Part shown: piece after piece, positions 1 to 7,700 of the stretch
Position numbering within the stretch: the first letter of the stretch is position 1
Layout of the letters: each line of letters begins with the position of its first letter
NCBI GenBank assembly: GCA_910588955.1
Contig: CAJURQ010000033.1
Coordinates: 1-41,866, forward strand
Source of the DNA: an uncultured Lachnospiraceae bacterium
GTDB lineage: Bacteria; Bacillota; Clostridia; Lachnospirales; Lachnospiraceae
Length of the DNA stretch: 41,866 nt
Reading direction: 5' to 3'
Made by a program: the position numbers and the translations under genes
Notes under the pieces: model-generated
Seen by the model: the letters and a program-made list of their open reading frames with translations, nothing else
What the model was told of the DNA's origin: nothing
The model's database searches: none

Positions 1-2
1 CT

Positions 3-62
3 CACAGTTTTAATCTGACGGAAGCATCCCCTTTTAATCTGCCGGACAACAGGATATGCTGA
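3..62 (+). CDS. C-terminal end of an upstream gene (partial, enters from the left)
   Basis: Frame 3 is open from the window edge and ends at TGA 60-62, giving HSFNLTEASPFNLPDNRIC. The last 19 codons hold two copies of a short unit (SFNLTEA and PFNLPDN). They come from two near-identical 15-base repeats at 8-22 and 32-46, and both copies read in this frame. The stop overlaps the ATG of the next ORF (ATGCTGA, 56-62), a typical translational-coupling junction. Too little is visible to name a product. Confidence 0.4.
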   Translation, partial: HSFNLTEASPFNLPDNRIC

Positions 63-199
63 AAATGTTCCTGTCGATGGGTCTGGTGTTCGGCGGGGCA
101 AAACTGGAAGGTGATAAAGTGGTACTTCCTGTTTTGGAGGGCAGGACAGCTAAGCCGGAGAAGAGAGCAGAGTCAAAGAAAACAGAACAGAAGCAGTAA
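56..199 (+). CDS. small hypothetical protein, 47 aa
   Basis: ATG 56 to TAA 197-199. The N-terminal part (LKMFLSMGLVFGGAKLEGDK) is moderately hydrophobic, and the C-terminal 20 residues are Lys/Glu/Gln-rich (ends KKTEQKQ). There is no clear Shine-Dalgarno sequence; the ATG overlaps the stop of the preceding frame, so translation is probably coupled. With its small neighbours at 250, 599 and 876 it forms a run of short same-strand ORFs, the arrangement usual in phages and integrative elements. I do not recognise the family. Confidence 0.45.
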   Translation: MLKMFLSMGLVFGGAKLEGDKVVLPVLEGRTAKPEKRAESKKTEQKQ

Positions 200-249
200 A
201 GACAGGGGGCGGGGTGTCGGGAGACACCCCCTTTCACAAGGAGGTCAAC

Positions 250-393
250 ATGGACGGACTCATTGTATTATGTGGTGTTTCGCTTGCTTTGATTGATTTA
301 TGCGCTATCGCATATCTGTTGAAAGCATTTGCCCAGATGGTATTCAAGTTTGTGGAGATACAGAAGTTATTGGACGATTTCGGGGAACAATAA
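250..393 (+). CDS. small single-pass membrane protein, 47 aa
   Basis: ATG 250 sits 5 nt behind a strong AAGGAGGT (about 237-244), which makes this short ORF credible. Residues about 3-33 form one hydrophobic segment (LIVLCGVSLALIDLCAIAYL then LKAFAQMVFKFV), followed by a short amphipathic tail ending DDFGEQ. The stop at 391-393 is followed closely by a terminator-like hairpin. A small membrane protein in a run of tiny ORFs could be phage- or element-borne, for example holin-like, but nothing in the sequence proves that. Confidence 0.55.
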   Translation: MDGLIVLCGVSLALIDLCAIAYLLKAFAQMVFKFVEIQKLLDDFGEQ

Positions 394-410
394 CAGCCGT
401 AAGGTCAGAA

Positions 411-449
411 GATACCGACTGCCGGAAAGGTGTAGCCGGTATCTTTTTT
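411..449 (+). terminator. intrinsic terminator after the small membrane ORF
   Basis: GATACCG at 411-417 pairs with CGGTATC at 437-443 and is followed by six T (444-449). It lies 18 nt after the stop at 393, so it probably ends the transcript of the first small ORFs. Confidence 0.7.
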
Positions 450-598
450 CGCGCCCACATTCGGGAGAAAACGCTGTTTTGGTGTATGGTAACTTTGGGG
501 GCGGTATGCAAAAAGGGGCGCACTTGCAAGTATTGGTGACCGCGTCAAACGGGGCATACGGTTGAATAAAAAATAAAAAAATTTTGAGGAGGTGGCGT

Positions 599-874
599 AT
601 GAGTCCACAGGAGCAACTTACTATGATGGGAAAACAGCTGGAAATAATTCTGAAACAGCTTGCCAATCTGCAGAGGCTTGTGGTATCTAAAAACGGGGGC
701 GCGCCGAAAGTTGTGTACCAGCCGGTTGTCATTGGCGTAAAGGATGTCAGTTCTTCTCAGCTTCTTGATGCTTACAAAAAAGGGCTGAACTTGGAACAAC
801 TCTGCCAGCTTGCAGACGGAAAGTACACGGCAGAGCAGATTGTCAAAAAACTACAGAAAATGGGGGTGCGATAA
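599..874 (+). CDS. hypothetical protein, 91 aa
   Basis: ATG 599 follows GAGGAGGT (586-593) by 5 nt. An in-frame TTG at 584 lies upstream of that site and is less likely. The N-terminal third is helical and Gln-rich (EQLTMMGKQLEIILKQLANL). The C-terminal half (about 48-91, SSQLLDAYKKGLNLEQLCQL then KYTAEQIVKKLQKMGVR) has the helical look of a small helix-turn-helix or scaffold domain. The next gene starts one base after the stop, so the two form an operon. Family not recognised; element-borne by context. Confidence 0.6.
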   Translation: MSPQEQLTMMGKQLEIILKQLANLQRLVVSKNGGAPKVVYQPVVIGVKDVSSSQLLDAYKKGLNLEQLCQLADGKYTAEQIVKKLQKMGVR

Positions 875-875
875 C

Positions 876-1043
876 ATGGGCGCGGTAATAAAAGTGAACG
901 GGATGGAAGTGCCGGAGAGTCTGGCAATCATTGACACGGCAAACAACACGGTGACGTTACAGACAATGTTAATCAGTGAGCAGGAGTTGGATGTTGATAA
1001 AATCCATGCGGAAGTCAATCTGTTCGGGGAGATTGAACTGTAA
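876..1043 (+). CDS. hypothetical protein, 55 aa
   Basis: ATG 876 is separated by one base from the stop of the 91-aa ORF (872-874), so the two are almost certainly co-translated. The product (MGAVIKVNGMEVPESL...) looks like a small beta-rich domain ending VNLFGEIEL. A longer in-frame reading from 810 would overlap the upstream gene and is not supported. An intrinsic terminator follows 20 nt later, closing the unit. Function unknown. Confidence 0.55.
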   Translation: MGAVIKVNGMEVPESLAIIDTANNTVTLQTMLISEQELDVDKIHAEVNLFGEIEL

Positions 1044-1063
1044 AGATATGACGGAAGGGCACA

Positions 1064-1112
1064 AGAGAACCAAACGCGACAGTGATTAAAAGTTGCATTT
1101 GGTTCTCTTTTT
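1064..1112 (+). terminator. strong intrinsic terminator
   Basis: AGAGAACCAAA (1064-1074) pairs perfectly with TTTGGTTCTCT (1098-1108) and is followed by a T-rich tract. It closes the 599-1043 gene pair. Confidence 0.85.
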
Positions 1113-1898
1113 ATTTTAGTTTTGTGAAGTGAGTTTTTACACAATTGTTTTTTTAACGTGCACTTGCCAAGGGTGGGGGTGTTTTTTTTTCGGGCGAAAA
1201 AAGAGGTTTTCGGTGTTGAAAACCTAGGGATTTTTGAAAAAGGTACGGAAGGGGTGGAGAGAAGGAAGAACATAAAGGGGCTGGCAGAAAAACGACTGGT
1301 TGAGAAAATGCTTTTCCATTATTTGGTTGGAAGAAACGTTTGGTTCTATTTTCGGGAAATGACCATAATGTGAGCGTTTTCAATTCTGCATATTTATTTA
1401 TAGAAGAAACGCACCTGTGATATTGGGAAAAGCATGAGTATAGAATTCGTGCGAATGGATCATTCATGCGGGACATAGGCAAAATGAAAAGTAGAGACAG
1501 TTTTTCGACTGGTTGACATAAGTATATGCGTTGGTGAAAAATACAACGGATTTTGGGAAAATTGGATTTTGAGGAAAAAAATGAAATTATTTTTTCGGGG
1601 GTTTTGGTAATTTTGCCAGTGGCAAAGATGAAGAGGAACAGCGTACAATTCCATAATTTTAGTTTTTGTAACGTAGTGCTATCATAAAACAGACGCCTAT
1701 TTAGCTTTTGATAACGACCTGCGATATTAGGTCTAACCGGCTGGATTTATCGTTTACAGGATAACGTTAGTCGTATAATGGAAATATGTTATTTAGCATT
1801 TCCGGTAGAGAAAATTTCGTTAAAACCACACAATTTATAAAACCCCCCAAATGCCGATATAGATTGCAGAAGCAAGAAAAAAGTGAAACATACAAAAA
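1113..1898. other. gene-poor AT-rich stretch
   Basis: I see no credible coding region on either strand across almost 800 bp. It holds one terminator-like hairpin (AGGTTTTC 1204-1211 with GAAAACCT 1218-1225, then a short T run). It also holds an isolated TATAAT at 1775-1780 with only a weak -35 (TTTACA 15 nt upstream) that could serve the gene at 1976. Runs of T and A and short GATAACG-like words (about 1710 and 1760) may be protein-binding sites, but I cannot assign them. Confidence 0.5.
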
Positions 1899-1988
1899 AT
1901 GAAAACAGAAAATCAAGCGATACTAGGAGCAGATGAACTTAAATTTAAGAAAAAATTGGACAGGAGGAACGAAATTTGGCGACAATAG
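1899..1988 (+). CDS. possible 29-aa leader ORF overlapping the next gene
   Basis: ATG 1899 to TAG 1986-1988 encodes a basic 29-aa peptide starting MKTENQAILGADELKF. It runs through the AGGAGG (1962-1967) and over the TTG start (1976) of the following gene, an arrangement that could couple or control translation. It has no good ribosome binding site of its own, so it may be chance. Confidence 0.25.
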   Translation: MKTENQAILGADELKFKKKLDRRNEIWRQ

Positions 1989-2890
1989 TACAATTCGACA
2001 CCGGTGACAAATTGACCGGTGGTCAGTTAAGGATCAAAAATCAGCAAGTGTCAGAGGTTGTGCAAAAAGGATATCAGCTAGTGTGTGCTGACAATGCGCC
2101 AACGGTACAAGAGGCATCGACAGAAATGATGGCGGAGATGGTCGATGAGGAAATGGATGATTACGACCGGGCAGTCGGAAACGCGACACCAACACCGCGA
2201 ATTAAAAACCCGATGGCGTACCGAAAAGCTGAGCGGATTCTTGACCGCGAGGGGCATGTTATCTTTGCCTACGTGGAAGAAGATGAGAAAGCGAATCGTG
2301 AGATTATTTTCTGCCAGAAGTATCTCGACGGGACATTTTCAAGGAAACTGTCTATCTCGCAGGCGGATGTTTTCACTATCATGTTGGCGAATAAGGACAA
2401 ACAGATGGAAAGTCGTGCGGATAAAGCATGCCTGAAAATTGGGTTGGAATATGTAAATTCCTTTTGCGGAAATCCCGATGATTTGATACCTGTTAAGAAT
2501 GTCGTGAAGATGGTTGCAGAACAGATTCAATTTCTTCCAGTGTATCATGACGACCTTACAGAGGTGGAGCGGGTGGGCTTCTATCAAAGTCTGGTTGGAA
2601 TGATTAAGGGAATGACGTCGCAAGTGCTGAACGATCATCGGGCGTATTACCCACTTTCGACGGAAGATATGGAATATATCACACGGAATCTGGGCACGAC
2701 AAAAGTGAAACTTCTAAAAAGCTTGAAAAAGTATGACCTACTTTATCTAACTCCATCATCGAAAGGATATCAAACAAATGTTCGACTAAACGGGATGGGA
2801 GAAGATAGTTTCACCACATGGCGGTACTGCATTCTTCGAGACGAGGCGTTGGAAAATGATGAGGATTTAGAGTACAGTTACGATTTTTGA
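1976..2890 (+). CDS. hypothetical protein, 304 aa (possible element replication or regulatory protein)
   Basis: The start is TTG 1976, set by AGGAGG at 1962-1967 with 8-nt spacing. The N-terminal 70 residues are acidic (EMMAEMVDEEMDDYDRA at about 50-65). The core (about 80-200) is mixed alpha/beta, and residues about 222-270 (YYPLSTEDMEYITRNLGTTK then VKLLKSLKKYDLLYLTP) resemble a winged-helix unit. The tail is acidic and ends EDLEYSYDF. I do not recognise the family. The gene stands alone, between an 800-bp gene-poor stretch and a hairpin, in a patch that ends at a broken chromosomal gene. A replication or regulatory role on an integrated element is therefore plausible, but that is inference. 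Confidence 0.6.
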   Translation: MATIVQFDTGDKLTGGQLRIKNQQVSEVVQKGYQLVCADNAPTVQEASTEMMAEMVDEEMDDYDRAVGNATPTPRIKNPMAYRKAERILDREGHVIFAYVEEDEKANREIIFCQKYLDGTFSRKLSISQADVFTIMLANKDKQMESRADKACLKIGLEYVNSFCGNPDDLIPVKNVVKMVAEQIQFLPVYHDDLTEVERVGFYQSLVGMIKGMTSQVLNDHRAYYPLSTEDMEYITRNLGTTKVKLLKSLKKYDLLYLTPSSKGYQTNVRLNGMGEDSFTTWRYCILRDEALENDEDLEYSYDF

Positions 2891-2894
2891 ATTC

Positions 2895-2925
2895 GAGAGG
2901 GGGGCTGTTTCGACAGCCCCCTCTC
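2895..2925 (+). terminator. GC-rich hairpin after the 304-aa gene
   Basis: GAGAGGGGGGCTGT (2895-2908) pairs with ACAGCCCCCTCTC (2913-2925), with one bulged G and a short TTCG loop. It starts 5 nt after the stop. It lacks a following T run, so it may stop transcription weakly or mainly stabilise the mRNA 3' end. Confidence 0.55.
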
Positions 2926-3048
2926 AATGCAAAAGTCTGAAAAAATCTGAAAAATTTCTTGCATCCTTTACTTCCCTCTGGTACAATCCCCATAACAAAT
3001 AAAAAGAAAGGAATCCTTTCACTATTTTACTTTACATATGTATCTAGA

Positions 3049-3294
3049 GAGGATTCACTGGACTGGAAGGACTACGGCGTGGACGATATCGTCAAGCGCG
3101 TGGTGGAGTCTGACAAGTTGAATAACGGTGCGATCATACTTATGCACAACGGCGCGAAGTACACGGCGGACGCGCTGGACGCGGTGATAACGGGTCTACA
3201 GGATAAGGGATATGAGCTTGTGCCCATCTCACAGTTGATTTACAGGGATAAGTACCACATGAAAGCCGACGGGACGCAGGTGTCGGGGGAGTAG
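3049..3294 (+). pseudogene. 3' remnant of a polysaccharide deacetylase (NodB-type) gene
   Basis: From codon 3049 (EDSLDWKDYG) to the stop at 3292-3294 the frame matches the last quarter of secreted NodB-family deacetylases: the DSLDWKD segment, the strand GAIILMHNG with its catalytic-region His, then AVITGLQDKGYELVPISQLI and the usual tail (YRDKYHMKADG). The metal-binding N-terminal motifs and the signal peptide are missing. Upstream of 3049 the frame continues into AT-rich, unrelated sequence with no good start. The remnant cannot make an active enzyme. The junction at about 3045-3050 is the likely right edge of an inserted element or a deletion scar. Confidence 0.75.
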
Positions 3295-3322
3295 GGAACG
3301 GCTCTGTTGTAATGATTTTCAA

Positions 3323-3364
3323 GAAAATCTGCATTGTTAAAATGCGGATTTTTTTGTATACTTA
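3323..3364 (+). repeat. 42-bp direct repeat, copy 1 (terminator fused to promoter)
   Basis: This is identical to 4660-4701. AATCTGCATT (3326-3335) pairs with AATGCGGATT (3341-3350, with G-T pairs) and is followed by a T tract: an intrinsic terminator for the deacetylase remnant. The same bases read as TTGTTA (3334-3339), a 17-bp spacer and TATACT (3357-3362), a fair sigma-A promoter. It lies just upstream of the DUF3791 gene (start 3402). Confidence 0.75.
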
Positions 3365-3401
3365 ATGCTAAACAAGGTTAATGTCTATGAGGAGATTATG
3401 G

Positions 3402-3689
3402 GTGAATAAAGAGTCTTTTTCATTTGTCGTATATATGATTCATGCCTGTGCGAATAAATGGAATATGATGCCCTCCGAGGTATATCAGAAATTGCAGAGT
3501 GTGGGATGTATCCAGTGCTATTTCGTGCCGCATTATGATATTCTGCATACGCAGGGCACAAGTTATATTGTGGATGATATAAAGAGATATCTGGAAGTGC
3601 GGGGGGGGTACAGTATCTTGATTTTAAGGTGCTTGTACAAATTTTGTGTGAAACAGAGCGGGAATTGTTTGCTTAGGGTTGAGGATTAG
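3402..3689 (+). CDS. DUF3791 family protein (C-terminus possibly frameshifted)
   Basis: GTG 3402 is preferred because GAGGAG lies 7-12 nt upstream; ATGs at 3381 and 3387 are in frame but fit less well. Residues about 5-65 (FVVYMIHACANKWNMMPSEV then YQKLQSVGCI, ILHTQGTSYIVDDIKRYLEVRG) match the small helical DUF3791 family, which is often found in Clostridia beside putative toxin or mobile genes. Its function is not established; an antitoxin-like role is sometimes suspected. At 3601-3608 there is a run of 8 G. With 7 G the protein would end GGTVS after about 70 residues, the normal family length. As written, a 24-residue unrelated tail is added (ending LLRVED). Confidence 0.7.
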   Translation: MNKESFSFVVYMIHACANKWNMMPSEVYQKLQSVGCIQCYFVPHYDILHTQGTSYIVDDIKRYLEVRGGYSILILRCLYKFCVKQSGNCLLRVED

Positions 3690-3708
3690 AAGGAGAGTGC
3701 GGCGCAGC

Positions 3709-4116
3709 ATGGAGGAAGTATTGGCAATTCACGTGATACTGGATCAGATACAGAGTGTACTAGGGGCAGCCGGGCAAGTCGTGATGATACGTTTCCACGG
3801 CACGTTTACCTGCAGTCTGGGAACCGGGAAAGTGTTGCCGGGCGGCGTCGATACGCAGATTGAGAGACCGGGGCAGGAGAGAACCCTGTCGGCAAGATAT
3901 ATTTTGGAGGGACAGGACAGGGAGAACAGGACGTTTCACATCTTTGTGGAAAATAATGGCGTATGCGGGGAGAACGGGGTGATTACAACAACACCTGTTA
4001 TCTTTACGGATGCGAAAGAATTACAGTGGATGGAGCGGGAGAAACTGACGGGGACCGTGGAGAGCGACGGCGAGGACGGTGTGATGATAAAGATTTGCAG
4101 GGGGATGAACGGATGA
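3709..4116 (+). CDS. DUF3237 family protein, 135 aa
   Basis: ATG 3709 (MEEVLAIHVILDQIQSVLG) follows AAGGAG by about 14 nt. A TTG at 3679 is in frame but lies upstream of that site. The protein has the DUF3237 pattern: an N-terminal strand, then GKVLPGGVDTQIERPG, SARYILEG, FHIFVENNGVCG and TTPVIF, consistent with a small beta-barrel. The biochemical function of the family is unknown. The stop (TGA 4114-4116) overlaps the dcd start (ATGA), so the two genes are translationally coupled. With DUF3791 they form a three-gene cassette between the 42-bp repeats. Confidence 0.75.
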   Translation: MEEVLAIHVILDQIQSVLGAAGQVVMIRFHGTFTCSLGTGKVLPGGVDTQIERPGQERTLSARYILEGQDRENRTFHIFVENNGVCGENGVITTTPVIFTDAKELQWMEREKLTGTVESDGEDGVMIKICRGMNG

Positions 4117-4661
4117 TTTTATCGGACAGGGCAATTATGGCATTGCTGCAGAAAGGCACGTTATCCATATCGCCGCTAAAGGAGCAGCAGATTCAGCCGG
4201 CGAGCGTGGATATCAGACTTGGCGATACGTTCAGCATTGTGGAGGACTCTTCCGCGCCGATTCTTACGTTATCGCAGGAAATGGCGTACAAGGAAATCCG
4301 TGCGGAAAAATATCTGCTTATGCCGGGGCAGTTTGTGCTGGCAACTACCATGGAGTACATTAAACTGCCGGACGACTTGACGGCATTTGTGGAAGGACGC
4401 AGTTCACTCGGACGGATGGGGTTATTTATCCAGAACGCCGGATGGGTCGATCCGGGCTTTTCAGGCGAAATCACGCTGGAACTGTTTAATGCGAACCGCT
4501 GTGCGATCGAACTGCGGGCGGGACGCAGAATCGGGCAACTGGTTTTTGCGCAGATGGATCAGGCTGCGTTGCATCCTTACCGCGGCAAATATCAGGGGCA
4601 GCGGGGCGCCACAGGCTCCAAAGTTTATCTGGACGACGAGTCCGAGACCTATTTCCCATGA
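4113..4661 (+). CDS. dcd: dCTP deaminase (possibly bifunctional dCTP deaminase/dUTPase)
   Basis: ATG 4113 overlaps the preceding stop by 3 bases, with CAGGGGG upstream. The 182-aa protein has the trimeric dUTPase-like fold signatures of Dcd: MILSDRAIMALLQKG at the N-terminus, QPASVDIRLGD, then VEGRSSLGRMGLFIQNAGWV with the phosphate-binding SSLGR loop, and DPGFSGEITLELFN carrying the catalytic Glu. The enzyme converts dCTP to dUTP (or directly to dUMP in bifunctional forms) for dTTP synthesis in the cytosol. The C-terminus contains GQRGATGSK, the loop that closes over the nucleotide. The stop touches the second 42-bp repeat, which supplies its terminator. Confidence 0.93.
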   Translation: MILSDRAIMALLQKGTLSISPLKEQQIQPASVDIRLGDTFSIVEDSSAPILTLSQEMAYKEIRAEKYLLMPGQFVLATTMEYIKLPDDLTAFVEGRSSLGRMGLFIQNAGWVDPGFSGEITLELFNANRCAIELRAGRRIGQLVFAQMDQAALHPYRGKYQGQRGATGSKVYLDDESETYFP

Positions 4662-4701
4662 AAATCTGCATTGTTAAAATGCGGATTTTTTTGTATACTT
4701 A
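4660..4701 (+). repeat. 42-bp direct repeat, copy 2 (terminator fused to promoter)
   Basis: This is base-for-base identical to 3323-3364. It starts in the last codon of dcd: the hairpin arms (4663-4672 and 4678-4687) plus seven T terminate dcd. TTGTTA (4671-4676), a 17-bp spacer and TATACT (4694-4699) could start carB, whose ATG is 49 bp further on. The two copies flank the DUF3791-DUF3237-dcd cassette as direct repeats 1.3 kb apart. Confidence 0.75.
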
Positions 4702-4749
4702 TTTTTAGTACAGAAACAGAAGAGAAATGACGAGATATGGAGGAAAAGT

Positions 4750-7700
4750 ATGCCACGCAGAACAGATATTCACAAGGTACTAATCATTGGTTCAGGTCCG
4801 ATCATCATTGGACAGGCTTGCGAGTTTGACTACTCGGGGACGCAGGCGTGTAAGGCGCTTCGCAAGCTCGGCTATGAGATCGTGCTGGTCAATTCCAACC
4901 CGGCTACGATCATGACCGACCCGGAGACGGCAGATGTGACTTATATTGAGCCGCTGAATGTAGAAAGGCTGGAACAGATCATTGCGAAAGAGCGTCCGGA
5001 CGCGCTGCTCCCCAACTTGGGCGGACAGTCAGGCTTGAACTTGTGCGCAGAGCTGAATAAGGCAGGTATTCTGGAAAAGTACAACGTGCAGGTGATCGGC
5101 GTGCAGGTGGACGCCATTGAGCGCGGCGAGGATCGCATTGAATTTAAAAAGACCATGAACAAGCTGGGCATTGAGATGGCGCGCAGCGAGGTGGCATACT
5201 CCGTGGACGAGGCGCTTGCCATTGCGGAAAAGCTGGGATACCCGGTGGTGTTGCGTCCAGCTTACACGATGGGCGGCGCGGGAGGCGGTCTTGTCTACAA
5301 TAAGGACGAGCTGAAGGTGGTCTGTGCCAGAGGACTGCAGGCAAGCCTTGTGGGGCAGGTGCTTGTGGAGGAATCCATTCTCGGCTGGGAGGAATTGGAG
5401 CTTGAGGTGGTGCGTGATGCGGACAACAACATTATCACGGTCTGCTTTATCGAAAATATCGACCCGCTCGGCGTGCATACGGGCGATTCTTTCTGCTCCG
5501 CGCCCATGCTGACCATCTCCGAGGAATGCCAGAAGCGTCTGCAGGAGCAGGCGTACCGTATCGTGGAGTCGGTGCAGGTGATCGGCGGCACCAACGTGCA
5601 GTTTGCCCATGATCCCGTATCGGATCGGATCATCGTCATCGAGATCAATCCCCGGACGTCCCGTTCTTCGGCGCTGGCGAGCAAGGCGACGGGTTTCCCG
5701 ATCGCGCTTGTGTCGTCCATGCTGGCGGCGGGGCTGACGCTGAAGGATATTCCCTGCGGCAAGTACGGGACGCTGGACAAATATGTGCCGGACGGCGATT
5801 ATGTGGTGATCAAGTTTGCCCGCTGGGCGTTTGAGAAGTTCAAGGGCGTGGAGGACAAGCTGGGCACCCAGATGCGCGCCGTGGGCGAGGTGATGAGCAT
5901 CGGCAAGACATACAAGGAGGCGTTCCAGAAGGCAATTCGCTCCCTGGAGACGGGGCGTTACGGTTTGGGGCACGCGAAGGATTTTGACACGCTGCCGAAG
6001 GAGGAGCTGTTGCGGCGGCTGAACACGCCTTCCAGCGAGCGGCATTTTCTCATGTATGAGGCGCTCAGAAAGGGCGCGACGGTAGAAGAGATTTTCGAGA
6101 TTACCAAGGTTAAGGCGTACTTTATCGAGCAGATGAAGGAGCTGGTGGAGGAAGAGGAAGCCATTTTGCGGCATAAAGGAGAGCTGCTGCCCGATGAAAT
6201 GCTCGTGACGGCGAAGAAGGACGGCTTTTCCGATAAATATCTGAGCCAGCTTCTGGTGATACCTGAGGCGGATATCAGAAACCGCCGCATTGCGCTCGGC
6301 GTGGAGGAAGCGTGGGAGGGTGTGCATGTCAGCGGCACGGAAAACAGCGCGTACTACTATTCTACCTACAATGCGCCGGATAAAAATCCGGTAAATGAAG
6401 AAAAACAAAAGATTATGATCCTCGGCGGCGGTCCCAACCGGATCGGGCAGGGTATCGAGTTTGATTACTGCTGTGTGCACGCGGCGATGGCGCTCAAGAA
6501 ACTCGGTTTTGAGACAATCATTGTGAACTGTAACCCGGAGACGGTGTCCACCGATTACGACACGTCGGATAAACTGTATTTTGAGCCTCTGACTTTGGAG
6601 GATGTGCTCAGTATTTACAACAAGGAAAAACCGCTGGGCGTGATCGCGCAGTTTGGCGGGCAGACACCCTTAAATCTGGCGTCAGAGCTTGAGCGGAACG
6701 GGGTGCGGATTCTGGGTACTTCCCCCTCGGTCATCGATCTGGCGGAGGACCGCGACCAGTTCCGTGCCATGATGGAGAAATTGGACATTCCTATGCCGGA
6801 ATCGGGCATGGCGACCACGGTGGAGGAGGCGATCTCCATTGCGTCCGATATCGGCTACCCGGTGATGGTGCGCCCTTCCTATGTGTTGGGCGGCAGAGGC
6901 ATGGAAGTAGTTTACGACGACGAGAGCATGACGGAGTACATGAACGCGGCAGTGGGCGTGACGCCTGACCGACCGATTCTGATTGACCGTTTCTTAAATC
7001 ATGCGCTGGAGTGCGAAGCGGACGCCATCAGCGACGGCAGCCATGCCTTTGTGCCTGCGGTGATGGAGCATATCGAACTGGCGGGCATTCACTCCGGCGA
7101 TTCGGCATGTATCATTCCTTCCGTGCACATTCCGCCGGAGAGCGTGGAGACCATCAAGGAGTACACGAGGAAGATTGCGGAGGAGATGCATGTCAAAGGG
7201 TTGATGAACATGCAGTACGCCATCGAAAACGGCAAGGTGTTCGTGCTGGAGGCGAATCCGAGAGCGTCCCGCACCGTGCCCCTTGTGTCCAAGGTCTGCA
7301 ATATCCGCATGGTGCCCCTTGCTACGGAGATCATTACCGCGGAGCTGACGGGACGTCCGTCACCCGTACCGGGATTAAAAGAACAGGTGATACCGAATTA
7401 CGGCGTGAAGGAGGCGGTGTTCCCCTTCAACATGTTCCCGGAGGTGGACCCGATTTTGGGACCGGAAATGCGCTCCACGGGCGAGGTGCTCGGACTTTCC
7501 CGCTCCTACGGCGAAGCCTTCTTCAAGGCGCAGGAGGCGGTGCAGTCAAAGCTCCCTCTTGAGGGCACGGTGCTGATCTCCGTGAACAAGAAGGACAAGG
7601 ACGAAGTGGTGGAAGTGGCGAGGAGTCTGGCAGAGGACGGCTTTAAGATCGTTGCCACCGAGGGCACTTACAACCTGATCACGGCAGCGGGAGTTCCCGC

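Noticed and set aside
5029..6480. 483-codon open frame on the minus strand inside carB
   Set aside because: It is antisense to the conserved carB coding sequence. The His/Arg/Leu-rich translation is typical of a shadow frame, and there is no ribosome binding site.
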